This document shows positions 12,761 to 24,362 of a stretch of 64,000 nt of DNA, in pieces. The notes under the pieces are model-generated. The model made no database searches and was not told the DNA's origin. It worked only from the letters and a program-made list of their open reading frames with translations. Origin of the DNA: Cylicocyclus nassatus (lineage: Eukaryota > Nematoda > Chromadorea > Rhabditida > Strongylidae). Made by a program: the position numbers and the translations under genes. Position 1 is the stretch's first letter; each line of letters starts with the position of its first letter. The stretch covers positions 5,502,123 through 5,566,122 of the forward strand of contig CATQJL010000112.1 in NCBI GenBank assembly GCA_958299035.1, read 5' to 3'.

Positions 12761-13223
12761 TATTTATAATGAAAGATTCTCCGGAAAAAAGTAGGTCTAG
12801 CATACCAAATAGGTGGAACTCCGCATAACGATTTGAAAAATTCGAGATTTGAATCTCTTTTTGGAAAATTTCCTAGCCAAAGTTTTGGAATAGTGACACT
12901 TTCTTCGACGGTTACAACTTTGAGTTTTTACAGGAGAAAAACATTGCAGAAGAATTATTGAGTCTAAATATCTAGCATTCGGAAAATAAATTGAATTCGT
13001 AATGTGACATCTTGCAAATTTTCAAACATTTTGAGAACCTTACGAGAAATTTTTTGATCTGATGATAAATAAGATTTGTTGTATTTTTCATACATATGAA
13101 TTGCGAAGGTTTTAGTTGTCATTAGATCAAAAAATCCTTAAGAAGGGACTTCAAAATGCTTGCACATTTGCATTTGCAAGATACATTTATACATTTTTAA
13201 TACATCAATACATTTTCACATTT
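12761..13223. other. No gene recognised
   Basis: AT-rich sequence just downstream of the predicted minus-strand gene ending at 13224. It contains imperfect repeats of TACATTTTTAATACAT at about 13188-13260. It may include that gene's 3' UTR. Confidence 0.3.
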
Positions 13224-13720
13224 TTAATACATATTTTTGATATATTTTAATGCATATGATTGCATCTTTTTGAATGCTGCGACAATTTCCTTCTGATCTA
13301 TCAGTAAATCAGGTATCTTTTGTAAATCTGCATGCATTATTTACCTTCCACAATGCAAATCGCCCTATTTTTCAATACAAATATGGGATTGATCAAATCA
13401 AGGTCAACGTGCTCTTTCTGCAAAAATTCATAGATCTGCAATAGCGAAATTTAGCAAATTTTCTTTTCAAGCATGTGCTTTGTCATTTTTTTCGGCTGCT
13501 AATTTGACAAGAAGAGACTGCTGATTGCAAGACGAACCCAGCTGAAAAAGCACGAACAATCACGCAAGCAAACGAGATTTCGAGAAACAAGCATTTTTTC
13601 TTGCTAAAACGGAAAATGGGAATCTTTTGTGGAAACCAATCGTTCTAGAACATTCTAGCTAAGCCCACTTACCGAAGAATTAACAGAAGGCGAATTATAA
13701 GAGTCGATAAACATTGACAT
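13224..13720 (-). CDS. Predicted four-exon small protein gene, function unknown
   Basis: Minus-strand exons: 13673-13720 (ATG, MSMFIDSYNSPSVNSS, then donor G|GTAAGT), about 13470-13541 (acceptor CTTTTTCAG, LGSSCNQQSLLV...), about 13352-13435 (acceptor CTATTGCAG, IYEFLQKEHVDLDLINPI...) and 13224-13316 (IPDLLIDQKEIVAAFKK..., ending TAA). Splice phases agree at the first junction and can be made to agree at the last with a 37-bp intron. The donor of exon 2 is unclear and may be a GC or GTCAAA site. The charged, helix-prone composition of exons 3 and 4 differs from the AT-rich surroundings. I do not recognise the family. It could also be the 3' part of the gene seen at 14687-19984. Confidence 0.4.
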
Positions 13721-14686
13721 TGCGTGAGTTTGAATGGCTATGTTTAGCTAATGCAAGAGAGCTTCAGATAGCCTCTTGGGAGATCAAAGAGGCCAGAATG
13801 GTTTCCGGAAAACATGCCAAAGAGCATTGGTTTATTCATTGTGCACAAAGCACTTTTTTTCAGAATGTTTGAGCAAATCGAACGAAAATTTGATTTAAGT
13901 TTACCCAATTAAAAAGGATTTTGTAGAATATGAGACAATTCTATTTAGTGTTTGTGTCAGTTGTCTTGATATTCTGAAACTTGCAGTTGCGATTATCTAA
14001 TTTGAACTAGAAAACAATCTCTGTAGTATACATTTATAGAAGCAAGATTTTGCCGATTTGTAAAGTTTCCCATAACTTCGTTCCTAGTCAAGGATCTTAG
14101 TCTTTTCATTTTTTTGCGGTCTAGGTGGCTATTTGATGGACTAAATCAAAGTATAAAAGATTACCAAACATCTGACATTTTTATAACTGTTATGTGCCTC
14201 AGTGCTTGGAGAATTTCAAGTTTTTAGGGCGCAGGAACAAGGTAACAAACAATATTCACTCGCTATTTAGCTGACAATATTTACTCGCTATTCTTTATAT
14301 GTAATGTGGATCACAGCTATGTTGCCATGGTAAAGTGATGATCTTCAAAACCCTTGCAATGTTATTTCTGCTAAATTATTAACATAGTCTTCTTTGCTTG
14401 AAAATAAGGGAAGTATTAGCAACAGCAACCCACTTTGAGATAAAATGGCAAAAGATGCATCGGAAGTATCTATCATTTGCCACATCCAAATATATAATAC
14501 TAAATTAGGCATGCAACCTTTGATAAAAAGCCACCAGGCAGAGTTTTCAAAGACATGGAAAAATTATTAACTATTATAAGAATTCAAAATGTCAAGCTTT
14601 ATTGTTTGAAATGCATTCATAGAATTTGGATCACACTCTTTGTGATAAAGAAAATTATTTTCAAAATTTTAGGTTAATCAGACCAG

Positions 14687-15221
14687 CTATGGATAGCCGA
14701 ATAGATTGCGCCTCAAGAATTTATATTCCAAATCCTCGACAAGCTTTGCTGCACATTTATCAATGATATCAAAGTAGAAAGGTTTTCCTGGTCTACCCGA
14801 AAACATATTACTCAAGTAGAAAAGTGCACCGTAATGTGAGAAAATAACGAGCATGTGCGTTCGCATGATCAATCAAATGGTTGACATGTGTTTTGCGACA
14901 AAACCCAATTAATTTCTTGAAGCACTCTATAGCATGAGGCTGAACTATACATTTGTTCAAAACATGGAGAAATTTATTCGTATCCGAATTATACTTTGTA
15001 GAATTCTTATCGAATCTGGGGGATAGTATAGTTCCGGCAACCAAATGGTAGAGATATATTTTGTTCTGTAGAATTTTTATCAAATGTGGAGATGCACAGC
15101 TAATAAGAACTGATTGGCTGAGGCAAGTTAGTTGCGTACTTTTCTGAGTTTCTTCATAGCTACTGAGTACGAAATTGAGAATGGTTTGTTTTCCAAGTGT
15201 ATTATAGAAGTGAGATTGCAT
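14687..15221 (-). CDS. Coding exons of an unrecognised helix-rich protein (3' part)
   Basis: An open frame of about 130 codons starts near 15221 on the minus strand (text such as HLIKILQNKIYLYHLVAGTI and KFLHVLNKCIVQPHAIECF). It can be spliced in phase (donor ATTGG|GTTTTG, acceptor CTACTTGAG) to a second open stretch, NMFSGRPGKPFYFDIIDKCA..., which ends with TAG at 14687. Composition is leucine-, lysine- and cysteine-rich and looks like an alpha-helical repeat protein, but no family motif was recognised. It lies on the same strand as the exon groups at 16711-17655 and 19206-19984 and may belong to the same gene. Confidence 0.4.
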
Positions 15222-16009
15222 TATGGTGAGAGTTGATTTTTCTGTGCGTAAAAGTGATTAAAAGGCTGCGCTTAGTTGCTCGTGCCGGCGCCGTTCCGAT
15301 GCCTCCTCAATTCCGTGCCAGCACTGTGCCAGAAATGTGCCGATGAGATGGGACGAAAGCGCAAGTCGTGGGTTCACGTGGGTTCTGTGCAGGCTGACAC
15401 AACACCGGCACAGGGAGTACTATGGCAGCTGCCTTACCGCAATGAGATGTTCATAGAACTATAGCGGGAATAGCGGATCGCGATGCAGTTGAGCAACATT
15501 ATGCATGAGAATTGCACGGGATGACCCCTCAACACCAGCTGAGACGTTCATTCGCGTATCGCTTGCAATCAAGCAATGTTTTGAATGCTTGCTAAAGAAA
15601 GAAGCTAGTTGAGGAATGCCAACAAATGAATCCACGATGCCCAGACGCGACATTCCCCTCGACAAAAAGATTTCGGACTACAGACAAAAGCGATTGAAGC
15701 CGCAGAAGGAATGGTGTGTCAGCAGCGAAGGTTTATATATACTTAGTCATTGTTACTCATGCATTTTCCATCACTTATACCTATTGCTTGTGTTTACTTT
15801 CTATTCGCTCATTCCTTGTACTTAGGTTAGCACATAGAAAACGTTCCTATCTTATGCTTTTAATCTCCTTTTGTACATTTCTTACAAGTAGTCCAAATTC
15901 CAGAAAATATCCAAGACATCATTTTGGTTTGACTTGTCATCATAGTTCCAACTATTTATTAGCATCTTCGTCATTTTTTCACGTTGATTTGTTTCGTTGT
16001 TTATGTATA

Positions 16010-16679
16010 CAGGGTGTCCCAAAAGTATTTATACACTGTTTGATCACTAATATCTCTTTTCCCTAAAAGTCTTTTGCCTTACTTTGTAAAGCAGGCTTCA
16101 AATTAAATTTACAGTATGGAGCGAATCAACTATCTTCGTTCACTACTGTAGATTAAATAGGAACTTCTAGAAGGGTTTTGACCCATTGAGAGAACTACTT
16201 CGCCTTAGAAAGCAAACCAATCGATCTGGAAACTCTTACACTAGGCTGATTAAAGTCACTAAAACCTAAATAACTAAATATGAATTTGGCGTTTGACTGC
16301 GATGCTTCCTTCATGACTTATGCCTCGTAATCCATAATACCTATTTTCACGATGCTCCCTAAAATTGCGGTCACATCCTTTCAAAAGCTTTGCAAACTTC
16401 TAAAAAGTTAAGTTATGAAATCAGCGCGCGTAAAATCCCTGTTTCATCACTTTTCAAAATTTCTAGAAACTTTTTTGAAACACGACTAATCCACAACGAC
16501 GCTGTAAGTTAAATGTTCCTACCGTAATCCTACAGTATCAAAAAGCGATTGGTGCGCTGCATACTGTAAATCTAAGTTGAAGTTAGCTCTACAAAATGGT
16601 ACCTTAAGATAGGTAAAAGATTTTTTGCGAAAAAAGATATTAACGACCAAACAGTGTATACACACTTTTGGGACAAGTG
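16010..16679 (+). mobile_element. MITE, family B (CAGGGTGTCC ends)
   Basis: The left end, CAGGGTGTCCCAAAAGTATT, follows a TA. The right end has decayed to TTTTGGGACAAGTG before TA. Internal arms are long inverted repeats that include the pair CTACAGTAATGAA-like and TACCGTAATCCTACAGTA. Relatives lie at 25570, 33920 and 58659; this is the most diverged copy. It sits just downstream of the splice donor that ends the exon at 16711, so it lies in an intron if that gene is real. Confidence 0.75.
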
Positions 16680-16710
16680 TATATCTCGAGCAGAGTAAGG
16701 GTTCAATTAC

Positions 16711-17655
16711 CCAAGTTTGACGTAATCGACAATAAACGTGTATTTCGTGTGGTTCAATTGGCAAGGTTGTGGCAACCTCTTTAGAAGGCAAAAAATAATC
16801 ATTTTTTTCCAGAGCGCTACCGGAGAGTATTTCTAATTGAGGAACAAAAAGGAGATAAGATATAGACTCGATAAGTACAATAGATGTCAAAACTTCCAAT
16901 ACAACCCCAACCTCTTGTGGTTTCAGCGTTTCTCTCTCTACTGACTTTGTCCTGTAATCTCTTCATTTTAGGGTTAAACGACCCACGAGAGCTGATGGTG
17001 ATAAGTTTTTACAAGTCTTGAAACTCCATGAGAGCTTTTGTCTCAGAAAGTTCTCGTTTTTATCTTCGGTAGTAGAGAGTGAGTGTATTTTTGGGAGATT
17101 TCTCTTTAACGTTTCTACCACGGACTTAGCGTATTCATCCATTGCTTTTAGTTCCTTTTGTGCGGCATTGAGGCTTCTCTTATACAATTATGCTACACCT
17201 CTAAGGTTTTTTCTAAGATTACAGAAGAAAAAACGTTTCAAAAATGATTCTCTTCTGCTACTTTTATGATTTTCAACCATCACCAATAGTATCATACTAG
17301 TATCCATGAGACTGACTAGAAACTAAATGTTAGTGGAAGCTGTGGAAGCATTTTTTCTGCTTAAGCTTTTCTCGAACTGAGATTAGCGGGTTCCACTTCT
17401 TATTTCACTCCTATCTTCACATAAAATTGCTTTTTTGTTCATAAGTGAAATGAGAGGCGTCAATAGAGCGCGCGCTGCGTTTGCGCCGCGGAGGTACCTA
17501 TGGAAAGCTGGCCGGGGCCCATGCTATACGAATGGAACTGTTCGTCTGATTTTTTAAGTTCATTGAACAAATTGTGGGCCTAATGTGGCAATAGGTCGCT
17601 CACCTTCCGAGGAGCTATGTAGAATTCCACTTGGTTGAACATGTCGTGGAGTCTC
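16711..17655 (-). CDS. Three in-phase exons of an unrecognised protein gene
   Basis: Exons on the minus strand: 17604-17655 (acceptor TTTTTGTAG; RLHDMFNQVEFYIAPRK; donor AAG|GTGAGC), 16983-17178 (RSLNAAQKELKAMDEYAKSV..., ending phase 1 at GTGG|GTCG) and 16711-16937 (acceptor GTCAGTAG; ERETLKPQEVGVVLEVLT...; ending TGG|GTAATT). The phases 0 and 1 match at both junctions. That, with good splice sites and a charged helical composition, makes real coding likely. The middle exon looks like a coiled or helical-bundle segment. I cannot name the family. Upstream and downstream exons are probably those near 19.2-20 kb and 14.7-15.2 kb. Confidence 0.5.
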
Positions 17656-18667
17656 CTACAAAAAAAAAATTTTTTTTGTAATTGCATGACGTGGACAAGA
17701 CTAAGCGAACAAATACGAGATGCACTGCATTGTTCACATTGCAGGTGGATGAAGACAACTAATTCGCATACTGATGTATGATAAAAAAAATTTTCTTGAA
17801 ATCTTTGGAAATCATAGGAAGACCTAAACATTGGTATTGCTCAATGAAAGATAGATGTGCTGTCACAGCTTAGATGAAGATGAACGATGGTGAAAACTTC
17901 GAACATAATCTATGCAGCTTTTCTTCCAAATCTAGCTGCTAAACTTGGAATTTCAGTCACAGTTTTAGTCGCATTGTTTTGTTCAGCTTTAACCGTTAAC
18001 CTTCGTTTAGAATTTTGTGATAGATTTGGAAGCGCATAAATAAAGCATTGGAGTTCTTCAGATGTCACATCTGAAGAAATCTGAAAATGAAAAATTATTT
18101 AAAAAATTTTATGATAGGGAAATCATGCCAAGTTTGAAAAAGGAGCCAATGCTTAAATGTACGAGAACTCACTCATAAGGGGCCACACTAAAACCCAGCT
18201 TTATCTTTCCTTGTTTCCGCTTCACCAAAGAAGTAAAAAGTGATGCATGAGAGGATTTGGAAGGCACAGAGAACAGCAACTATGCAACGAAATAAAATTC
18301 CTTTGTTACCAAAAATTTCTTAAAATTCCCTACTTTCACTTGTAATAAAGTCTATAAAGGTCTACTTCCATCTATCGTCGTGCGTATATTCCACAAAATT
18401 GCAACATAGAGAACTTTGACAGGAATCTTCGAGGATCACTTGATCTAAATGATAAAATAGCGGTTTCTAAAATATGAAATTTCACACTAGCTTATTATAT
18501 TGGGACGTTAAAAGCTTGGTTTCCAAAAAAAAAACGTAACAACTTCCACGAGAAAGCTTTTGTCACTTCTTATGAGTGAGTAAAGTCGTCCTGATTAAAG
18601 GCTTTTATTTAGATTTCATGGTTTTTCGATAGAGAGTTGAAAAGGTGAACGCATATGATTGCCAGTT
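17656..18667. other. No gene recognised, probably intronic
   Basis: AT-rich sequence between exon groups on the minus strand. It contains a small perfect palindrome, CTTCAGATGT/ACATCTGAAG, near 18058-18078 and nothing else of note. Confidence 0.35.
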
Positions 18668-19042
18668 TTTAAAGGCAGCGTTCGATAAAATTTCATTTTC
18701 CAATTTTTCACCTTTTCTGAGCCCTCTCGCCATGAGGAATCCATGTCTCTTTTCAGCGCATGAAAATGGCGCAAATGAGCTTTTTCCGAAGCTTTCCAGG
18801 TTCGCATCCAGTGAAGATACCCCGAGACCTTTCGCACCCCGCCCCCTCTTTTGGGCCCTGCCTCTCTCGTTTCGGGCCCCGCCCACCTGTGCGTATTCTC
18901 CCCTGAATGCGGAACTGGAAAGCTTCCAGAAAGGTCATTTTTGCAATTTTCATGCTCTGAAAAGCCCAGATAAGGGTTCCTTGTGGGAGAAGGCTCCGAA
19001 AAGTGAAAATCTGAGAACGAATTTCTGCCGAAAGGCTGCCTT
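18668..19042 (+). mobile_element. Fold-back element, family D (AAAGGCAGCG ends)
   Basis: The left end, TTTAAAGGCAGCGTTCG, pairs with the right end AAGGCTGCCTTCA. The arms stay complementary deep into the element, for example GCATGAAAATGGCGCAAATG on the left against CATTTTTGCAATTTTCATGC on the right. They meet at a GC-rich centre near 18860 (CCCCGCCC). Related ends bound elements at 53326, 54446 and 57770. Open frames across it are consequences of the palindrome. Confidence 0.6.
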
Positions 19043-19205
19043 CAAGAAATTTATTCCGCACAAAATCTATCGCGTTAAAAAGAAGCTTTTTTGAATGAAT
19101 GGAGCCACAAAACTTTTTGACACCCCAAAGCACAGACTAAGCCCAACGGTCAGTTTGTATAGTATAATTTTTCATAAATTGTTCGGATAATGGAAGAAAA
19201 AGCAC

Positions 19206-19984
19206 TCAAATAATTCCTATGTTAAAGATTTCTTCTTGAAAAAATCTAAAATGTTTATCTGATGACATCTCGTCTCTCATAGAAAGTAAAAGCATGCGAT
19301 AAGGTTCTTCACTTTGTGGATCAGTTAATATAAATAAACTAAAATGCTGTAAAAATTCAAACTCCTCAAGAAATTCCTGGGTAAGCAAGGATAGTAAAAC
19401 TGGTTCATCGAGAAGCAAAAATTCGTTGGTGAAAGCGCTAGCGGAAGATGCTTGCAACATGAATGTTTTCAAGTTTGCGAATGTGCGTGAAGAACTCATC
19501 AAATATTCTGAATAGACAAATTCCGTAGGCTATTTGCAGCTACTCCCTTGAAATGAATTTTGAAGCAAATAAATAAATTGCAGAGCGAAATGAACTACCA
19601 TCATATGGATGTCCAATGAAAAAAGCTCTCGATATGAAGCAAAAAGTAATTTGAGACATGCATTACGACATTGTCTAATGTTACATCTGCAAATCCATAG
19701 TGCAGCTGAATCAGAGACCATTTCGGCTATCAAATTTATTTATTATTTTTAGTTTTTTTCTAGTTCACTATTCAACTACCTAACTCATATGACCGTTCGA
19801 AGTCACATTCGAATAGAGTTTTTGGCGCAGAAAAACAGATCCGTATTAACAGCAGAAATTTTGGGAAAGCTTTGAATTTTCAAAAGGATCCTAAGTCCCT
19901 CACTTTCAAAATGGTACGCTCGAAGTAAGAATTCCATGATGTTTGGTTCAAACAAAATTGAATTCTGTAGGAGAAACTTACGTT
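19206..19984 (-). CDS. Exons of an unrecognised alpha-helical protein gene
   Basis: Three open segments on the minus strand: about 19807-19984 (acceptor ATATTGACAG; RKFLLQNSILFEPNIMEFLL...), 19544-19726 (acceptor TTTGATAG; EMVSDSAALWICRCNIRQ..., donor GGGA|GTAGCT) and 19206-19507 (acceptor CTATTCAG; KYLMSSSRTFANLKTFML..., open to a TGA at 19206). The second junction is exactly in phase (1 to 2). The first is not resolved. Sequence such as LLDEPVLLSLLTQEFLEEFE suggests HEAT/armadillo-like helices, but no family was recognised. This may be the 5' part of the gene continued at 16711-17655. Confidence 0.45.
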
Positions 19985-20116
19985 CTGTCAATATGAAAAA
20001 AAAACGAAAAACGCTGAGCTTTTATAAACGTTTCTTTTTCAAAAATCTAGACACCTGATTCAGTTCAAAGGAACAACCTAGAGAGGTCTGACTTTGCTTT
20101 TCTATAAGCTATTGTA

Positions 20117-20827
20117 TTAAGTTGGTCCGAAAGTTCTGCCCACCATTTCCAAAAAATCGTAACTTCTTCCTAACACAATGTTTTTGCATGGATAAACCAT
20201 ATTGAAAACAGCAAATCATGTGCTTTCTAAAACTACTTTGGCTGCTGTTCACTAAGCTCTGAATGCAGGGATAAAACTGGGAAAAGGAAATCTTTTCGAA
20301 TTTCTAAGCAAGCCCGTTAAAAAATCCAAAAGTGTGCCATAAAATCCAAGACAGGCAGTATCCTAGGTTTTTTGATCCCCTCTTTCCAGCTCAATAAAAT
20401 TCGCGCTGATCGAGCTCTTTTAAAAGCAGTTACGATTAAGAAAAATGCCAAAAATTCAGTTTCTTAAGAAAATTGATTTTTTGACATTTTTTTCAAAAAA
20501 TCATAACTTTTCGAAGAACAGCTCGTTCAATGCGAACTTTGCTCAGCAAAAAAGAGGAAATGAAATAGTCTAGAATACTGGCTGCCTCGGATTTCTGACA
20601 CAGTTTTGGAATTTTTAACTGCCTTGCCTAAAAATTCCGCAATTGAAGTGGTTCCGTTTTCCCAATTTTATCTCTGCTTTCAGAGTCTATTAGATAGCAG
20701 CCAAGGCAGTTTTAGAAAGCGCATAAACTGTTATTTTTGATATGGCTTTGATTATGCAAAAACATTGTGTTATGAAGAAGTTACGATTTTTTGAAAATGG
20801 TGGGACAGAACTTTTGGACCAATCTAA
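20117..20827 (+). mobile_element. MITE, family E (TTAAGTTGGTCCGAAAG ends)
   Basis: A 711-bp element with long terminal inverted repeats. The left TTAAGTTGGTCCGAAAGTTC mirrors the right GAACTTTTGGACCAATCTAA, and both arms continue through the AAAATCGTAACTTCTTC region. TA lies on each side (20115-20116, 20828-20829). It is a mariner-type non-autonomous element without transposase. Confidence 0.8.
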
Positions 20828-21164
20828 TAATTTATTTCATTTTTATCTGAGTTCATACAACTATATAGCTATAGTTGGATGCAAAAGTAATAAGTCAATT
20901 TCGATGAAAAACAAAAAGTTGGCTGTTACTATCCCTTTGGAGTGAGCATACGATTTTATGAAATTCAGTTTGTGATATAGTTAAGATTTAGTACTTTTGA
21001 TAAATTGCTTCAACAAATAATCCTCAACCCAAATTTTTTAATGAAAGCCGCATGTGAGAGAGCTACATGTGTCCTTAAGATTTTGATGAGCAAAACCTAC
21101 TATGCACATGTCCATTTTTCCTCGAGAGGTAAAAGGATTGGAAACTATTACCGTCAATCCTTAT

Positions 21165-22003
21165 GGCCCGTAGTAAACTACCGTCAGGGCATCTCCCCTG
21201 AGGCGGACCGGAGTTGATATCTTTGCGCCTCAGTCCAGCATCCGGCGAGCTATTGATCTGGATGCAGATCGCTATCTGGACATTATAATCAAGTGCGTTC
21301 TCGAAAAAACAACTACTTGATTCGATTTGGTTAAATGGGTAAGCCATTGGAATTACACGCGCGCGGCCGTGGTTCGGTTCCGCCTAGCGACGCAACTTTT
21401 GCTGCATCGCCGGGCAATCTTTGATAGCGGCCACTATCCAATCGATGATGACCGCTATCAAGGATTTCGCCTAGCAAACGCAAAGATAAAACAAAAAAAC
21501 ATTTCGTTACGAAAATTTTGCGACAAAACGAAATGGCTGCAACGTGATTTCAATGAAATGAACAATGAGTCCTCGTTTTGGACAGCTTCAAAAAAAACCC
21601 AGTGAAGTTTACAAAAAGAGAAGAATTTGTTTTTTCTGTCTTCCTCGCTGAAATCAGCTGTTCATCGATCCTCTCCTTTTCGGGCGCGGTTTGCAATTTT
21701 GCGCCGATTTTGTCCGCAGTGTTAGGCAAATTGCTGTGTATCGTAAGTTACTCAGGAGCAACTTACGAAGATTTTCTCTGCGTTTCCTCTTTAGCACACT
21801 ATTTCTGGACATCATCGCTCATATCATCTCCCATGACCCGGCAGGGAGATCATCTCCCTGCCGAACTTCACCTGAGGCTCACCTCTCAGGTGACGTTGCA
21901 TCCCTATGGCATGGGGAAATGGGCGGTCGTCATTTTACTGACAGAACCTCACATGAAGGTCTCAGGGGAGATAATCTCTCATGACCGAGCTTTACTACGG
22001 GCC
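21165..22003 (+). mobile_element. Fold-back element with GGCCCGTAGTAAA ends
   Basis: The ends are GGCCCGTAGTAAAC and the complement GCTTTACTACGGGCC. Near each end are paired subterminal palindromes: CATCTCCCCTGAGG on the left, and a perfect CGGCAGGGAGATC/GATCTCCCTGCCG-like palindrome near 21839-21864. The central third is GC-richer than the region (CGCGCGGCCGTGG). No transposase was seen. It lies only 8 bp from the next element. Confidence 0.65.
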
Positions 22004-22011
22004 TATATGTA

Positions 22012-22963
22012 TTAGGTTGTCCGGAAATTAATGCCCGTTTTAAATTTCAACCACAATAAGTCATGCACTTTTCACTTCTAAATAGGTTGCAAAGTACCAT
22101 TCGATAAAGCAAAGCAAGCTCTACAAGAGGACCATCTTGTTTTTGCAACAGCTCTCATTCACCTCGAGTTTTGAGCCAAAAACTAAAAAGAGTCAGGAGC
22201 CCGAAAAATCGGAAAAAAAATCGTAACTCGGTTCATAAAAATCCTACGAAAATTCTTACTTGCTCACGTAAACACTGTTTACATAAAACATCTATATACG
22301 CCTTTGCCGTATTTTTTCTTCTGTTAGGAATCAAGAAAACGGAATTTTTCGTGCATTTGCCAAAGTGATGTTGTGCAGTTCCCATATAGGTAGTTGTATA
22401 CCACAAGCCTGTAGAAGTACAGACTTGAATTTTCAGCTCTCTACAAGCTTTAGTTCTCGAGAAAAACCGAACATAGCTTTCCCTGGTTAGCTGGCCCAAA
22501 CTAAAATTCAAATTTCTCGAGAACTAAAGCTTGTAGAGAGCTGAGAATTTACGTTTGTACTTTTACAGGTTTGTAGTATACAACTACCTATGTGGGAACT
22601 GCACAACACCACTTTGGCAAAAGCACGAAAATTTCTGATTTCTTGAATTCTAACAGAGGAAGAAATACGGCAAAGGCGTGTATAGATGTTTTATGTGGAT
22701 AGTGTTTACGTGAGCAAGTTAGAATTTTTGTAGGATTTTTATGAACTGAGTTACGATTTTTTTCAATTTTTTGGGTAGTTGGGTCTTTTTAGTCTTTGGC
22801 TCGAAACTCGTGTAACATCAGAGCTATTGCTGAAGCAAAATAGCCATCTTGTAGAACTTGCTTTGCTCTATCGAAAGGTACTTTGCAACCTATCCAAAAG
22901 TGAGAAGTGCATGACTTAATGTGGTTGAAATTCAAAACGGGCATTAATTTCCGGACAATCTAA
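22012..22963 (+). mobile_element. Almost fully palindromic 952-bp MITE
   Basis: The left end TTAGGTTGTCCGGAAATTAA and the right end TTAATTTCCGGACAATCTAA are inverted copies, flanked by TA. Nearly the whole element is two mirror-image arms of about 470 bp. The GTAGTTGTATAC, CTCGAGAA and CCGTATTT segments reappear inverted in the same order. A transcript would fold into a long hairpin. Confidence 0.85.
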
Positions 22964-23664
22964 TATTAATGTTAGTATATATATACGAATCTTTATTTTG
23001 AACTTTTTTTGCACCTTTTAAGAGTGTAGAAAACGACTCGCAGTCTTTATTAGCCTTAACCTTGAAACTGCAAGTAAACCTTCTTTTATTTTTGCTGTCT
23101 GTGCTCATCAAACTTTTGGCAAGCATATTCAGCATGCTAATCGTTTGTAAAATGACAGTGAATGTGTCACTAGAAGAATACTGAACATTTCTCGGTTCCA
23201 TGCAAAGTTATCCTCCAGTTCATCGAAAGCATGATTGGGGTGAATTTTGAGAAAATCAGCAATATTTTCCCATTCTATACAATAAGATAATAAAAACGTT
23301 ACAAGCCTTACTAGTGAACGTTATAAACCTTCCGGAATAAGAAATAGTAGACATGATTCCAGGTCTTCATCCTTACTGAGAGGTTCTGGGAAAGACCTAG
23401 GACTCACAAAAAAGCTTGTGTAAGTAGAGAAACACCTTTACTTAGAAACTTCATTCCAAATTTGCTTGGTTCATTTTATTTCATCCATCAGGGGTTGGAA
23501 GTATAGTTTGTAAGAGAAAACTTTGTCTCAGATCAAACCAGAAAACAGAAAAAAGTTGACAAAAGCAAAAAGCGTGCTACTCATCTGCGAATGAATTAAA
23601 CCAAGATGATTTCACTTTTTCTGAATCCTTTCACTAAAACTAAGTTGAGAAAAGTCAATGCTTC
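22964..23664. other. No gene recognised
   Basis: AT-rich sequence directly downstream of a predicted minus-strand gene. It may hold that gene's 3' UTR. An 85-codon minus ORF at 22944-23201 partly overlaps the MITE end and is not called. Confidence 0.35.
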
Positions 23665-24362
23665 TCAGTAGGGCTTGTCACAAACAAACTGCGCAAGAGC
23701 TTTTCTCAGCAGAGGACTATGCTGGACCATAGAATAGGTTGAAATGGGAGATGTGTGAACTCAAATTGAAATCCAAGCTCTATCCCCAGTCACCAGGGCA
23801 CATCGTGTGAAGAGGCGAAAGTGTGGGAATGCAGGAGAAATGCGCTGCTTCCAAGATTGGTCTTTCTTCAGCTAGAGAAATGAGCTCATTTTCCAGTAGA
23901 AGGCAATGAGCTGCAGAATAGATGTGGCTCTTCAGTCGACTGACTGGCAGCATCGTTCTTTTGCAGACATCGTCAATTGTCATTTGTTTTCCACCGGCTT
24001 CCTTTTCCATCTCGATAACATTCATCACAATGAAGACTAGCGCCAAATTAGGCATCTATGCATAGAATTTTGGAAAAAAAGTATGCGAAAAAGTCTTCGT
24101 CAGCGCTGAATTGAAATACCCAAGACGTTTAGCAGTCTATATAGTAATAATGCTGAATATTCTACGCTTAATATAAGATCAAGGACCGTTGAATAACCCG
24201 AAAGAATCGCGAGGATTTCGCAGCGCTTGAGCGCGAGTCCTGGAGATATCCATCTAAATTTCGGAAGAATGCTTCGCCATTTTCAACAATATCTGATCCG
24301 CCGACAGCCTCGTTGACCTGGTTTAAGCGGAAATCGACAAAAACTTCTGGATTGATAGGCAT
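23665..24362 (-). CDS. Predicted three-exon gene, 156-residue protein of unknown function
   Basis: Minus-strand exons: 24198-24362 (ATG, MPINPEVFVDFRLNQVNEAV..., ending CGG|GTTATT in phase 0), 23802-24055 (acceptor TATGCATAG; MPNLALVFIVMNVIEMEKEA...; donor ACGAT|GTGCCC in phase 2) and 23665-23716 (acceptor CAGCATAG; PLLRKALAQFVCDKPY, TGA). The summed length is 471 bases with all phases consistent. The middle exon is hydrophobic then charged (TIDDVCKRTMLPVSRLKSHI) and reads like a helix-turn-helix or winged-helix fold, but I cannot assign a family. The start may be further upstream. A CAG|GTCAAC donor and a CTCCAG acceptor inside exon 1 leave room for an extra intron. Confidence 0.45.

Noticed and set aside
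18605..19133. Long overlapping ORFs on both strands
   Set aside because: They coincide with the GC-rich palindrome of a fold-back element; mirrored sequence keeps both strands open by composition alone.
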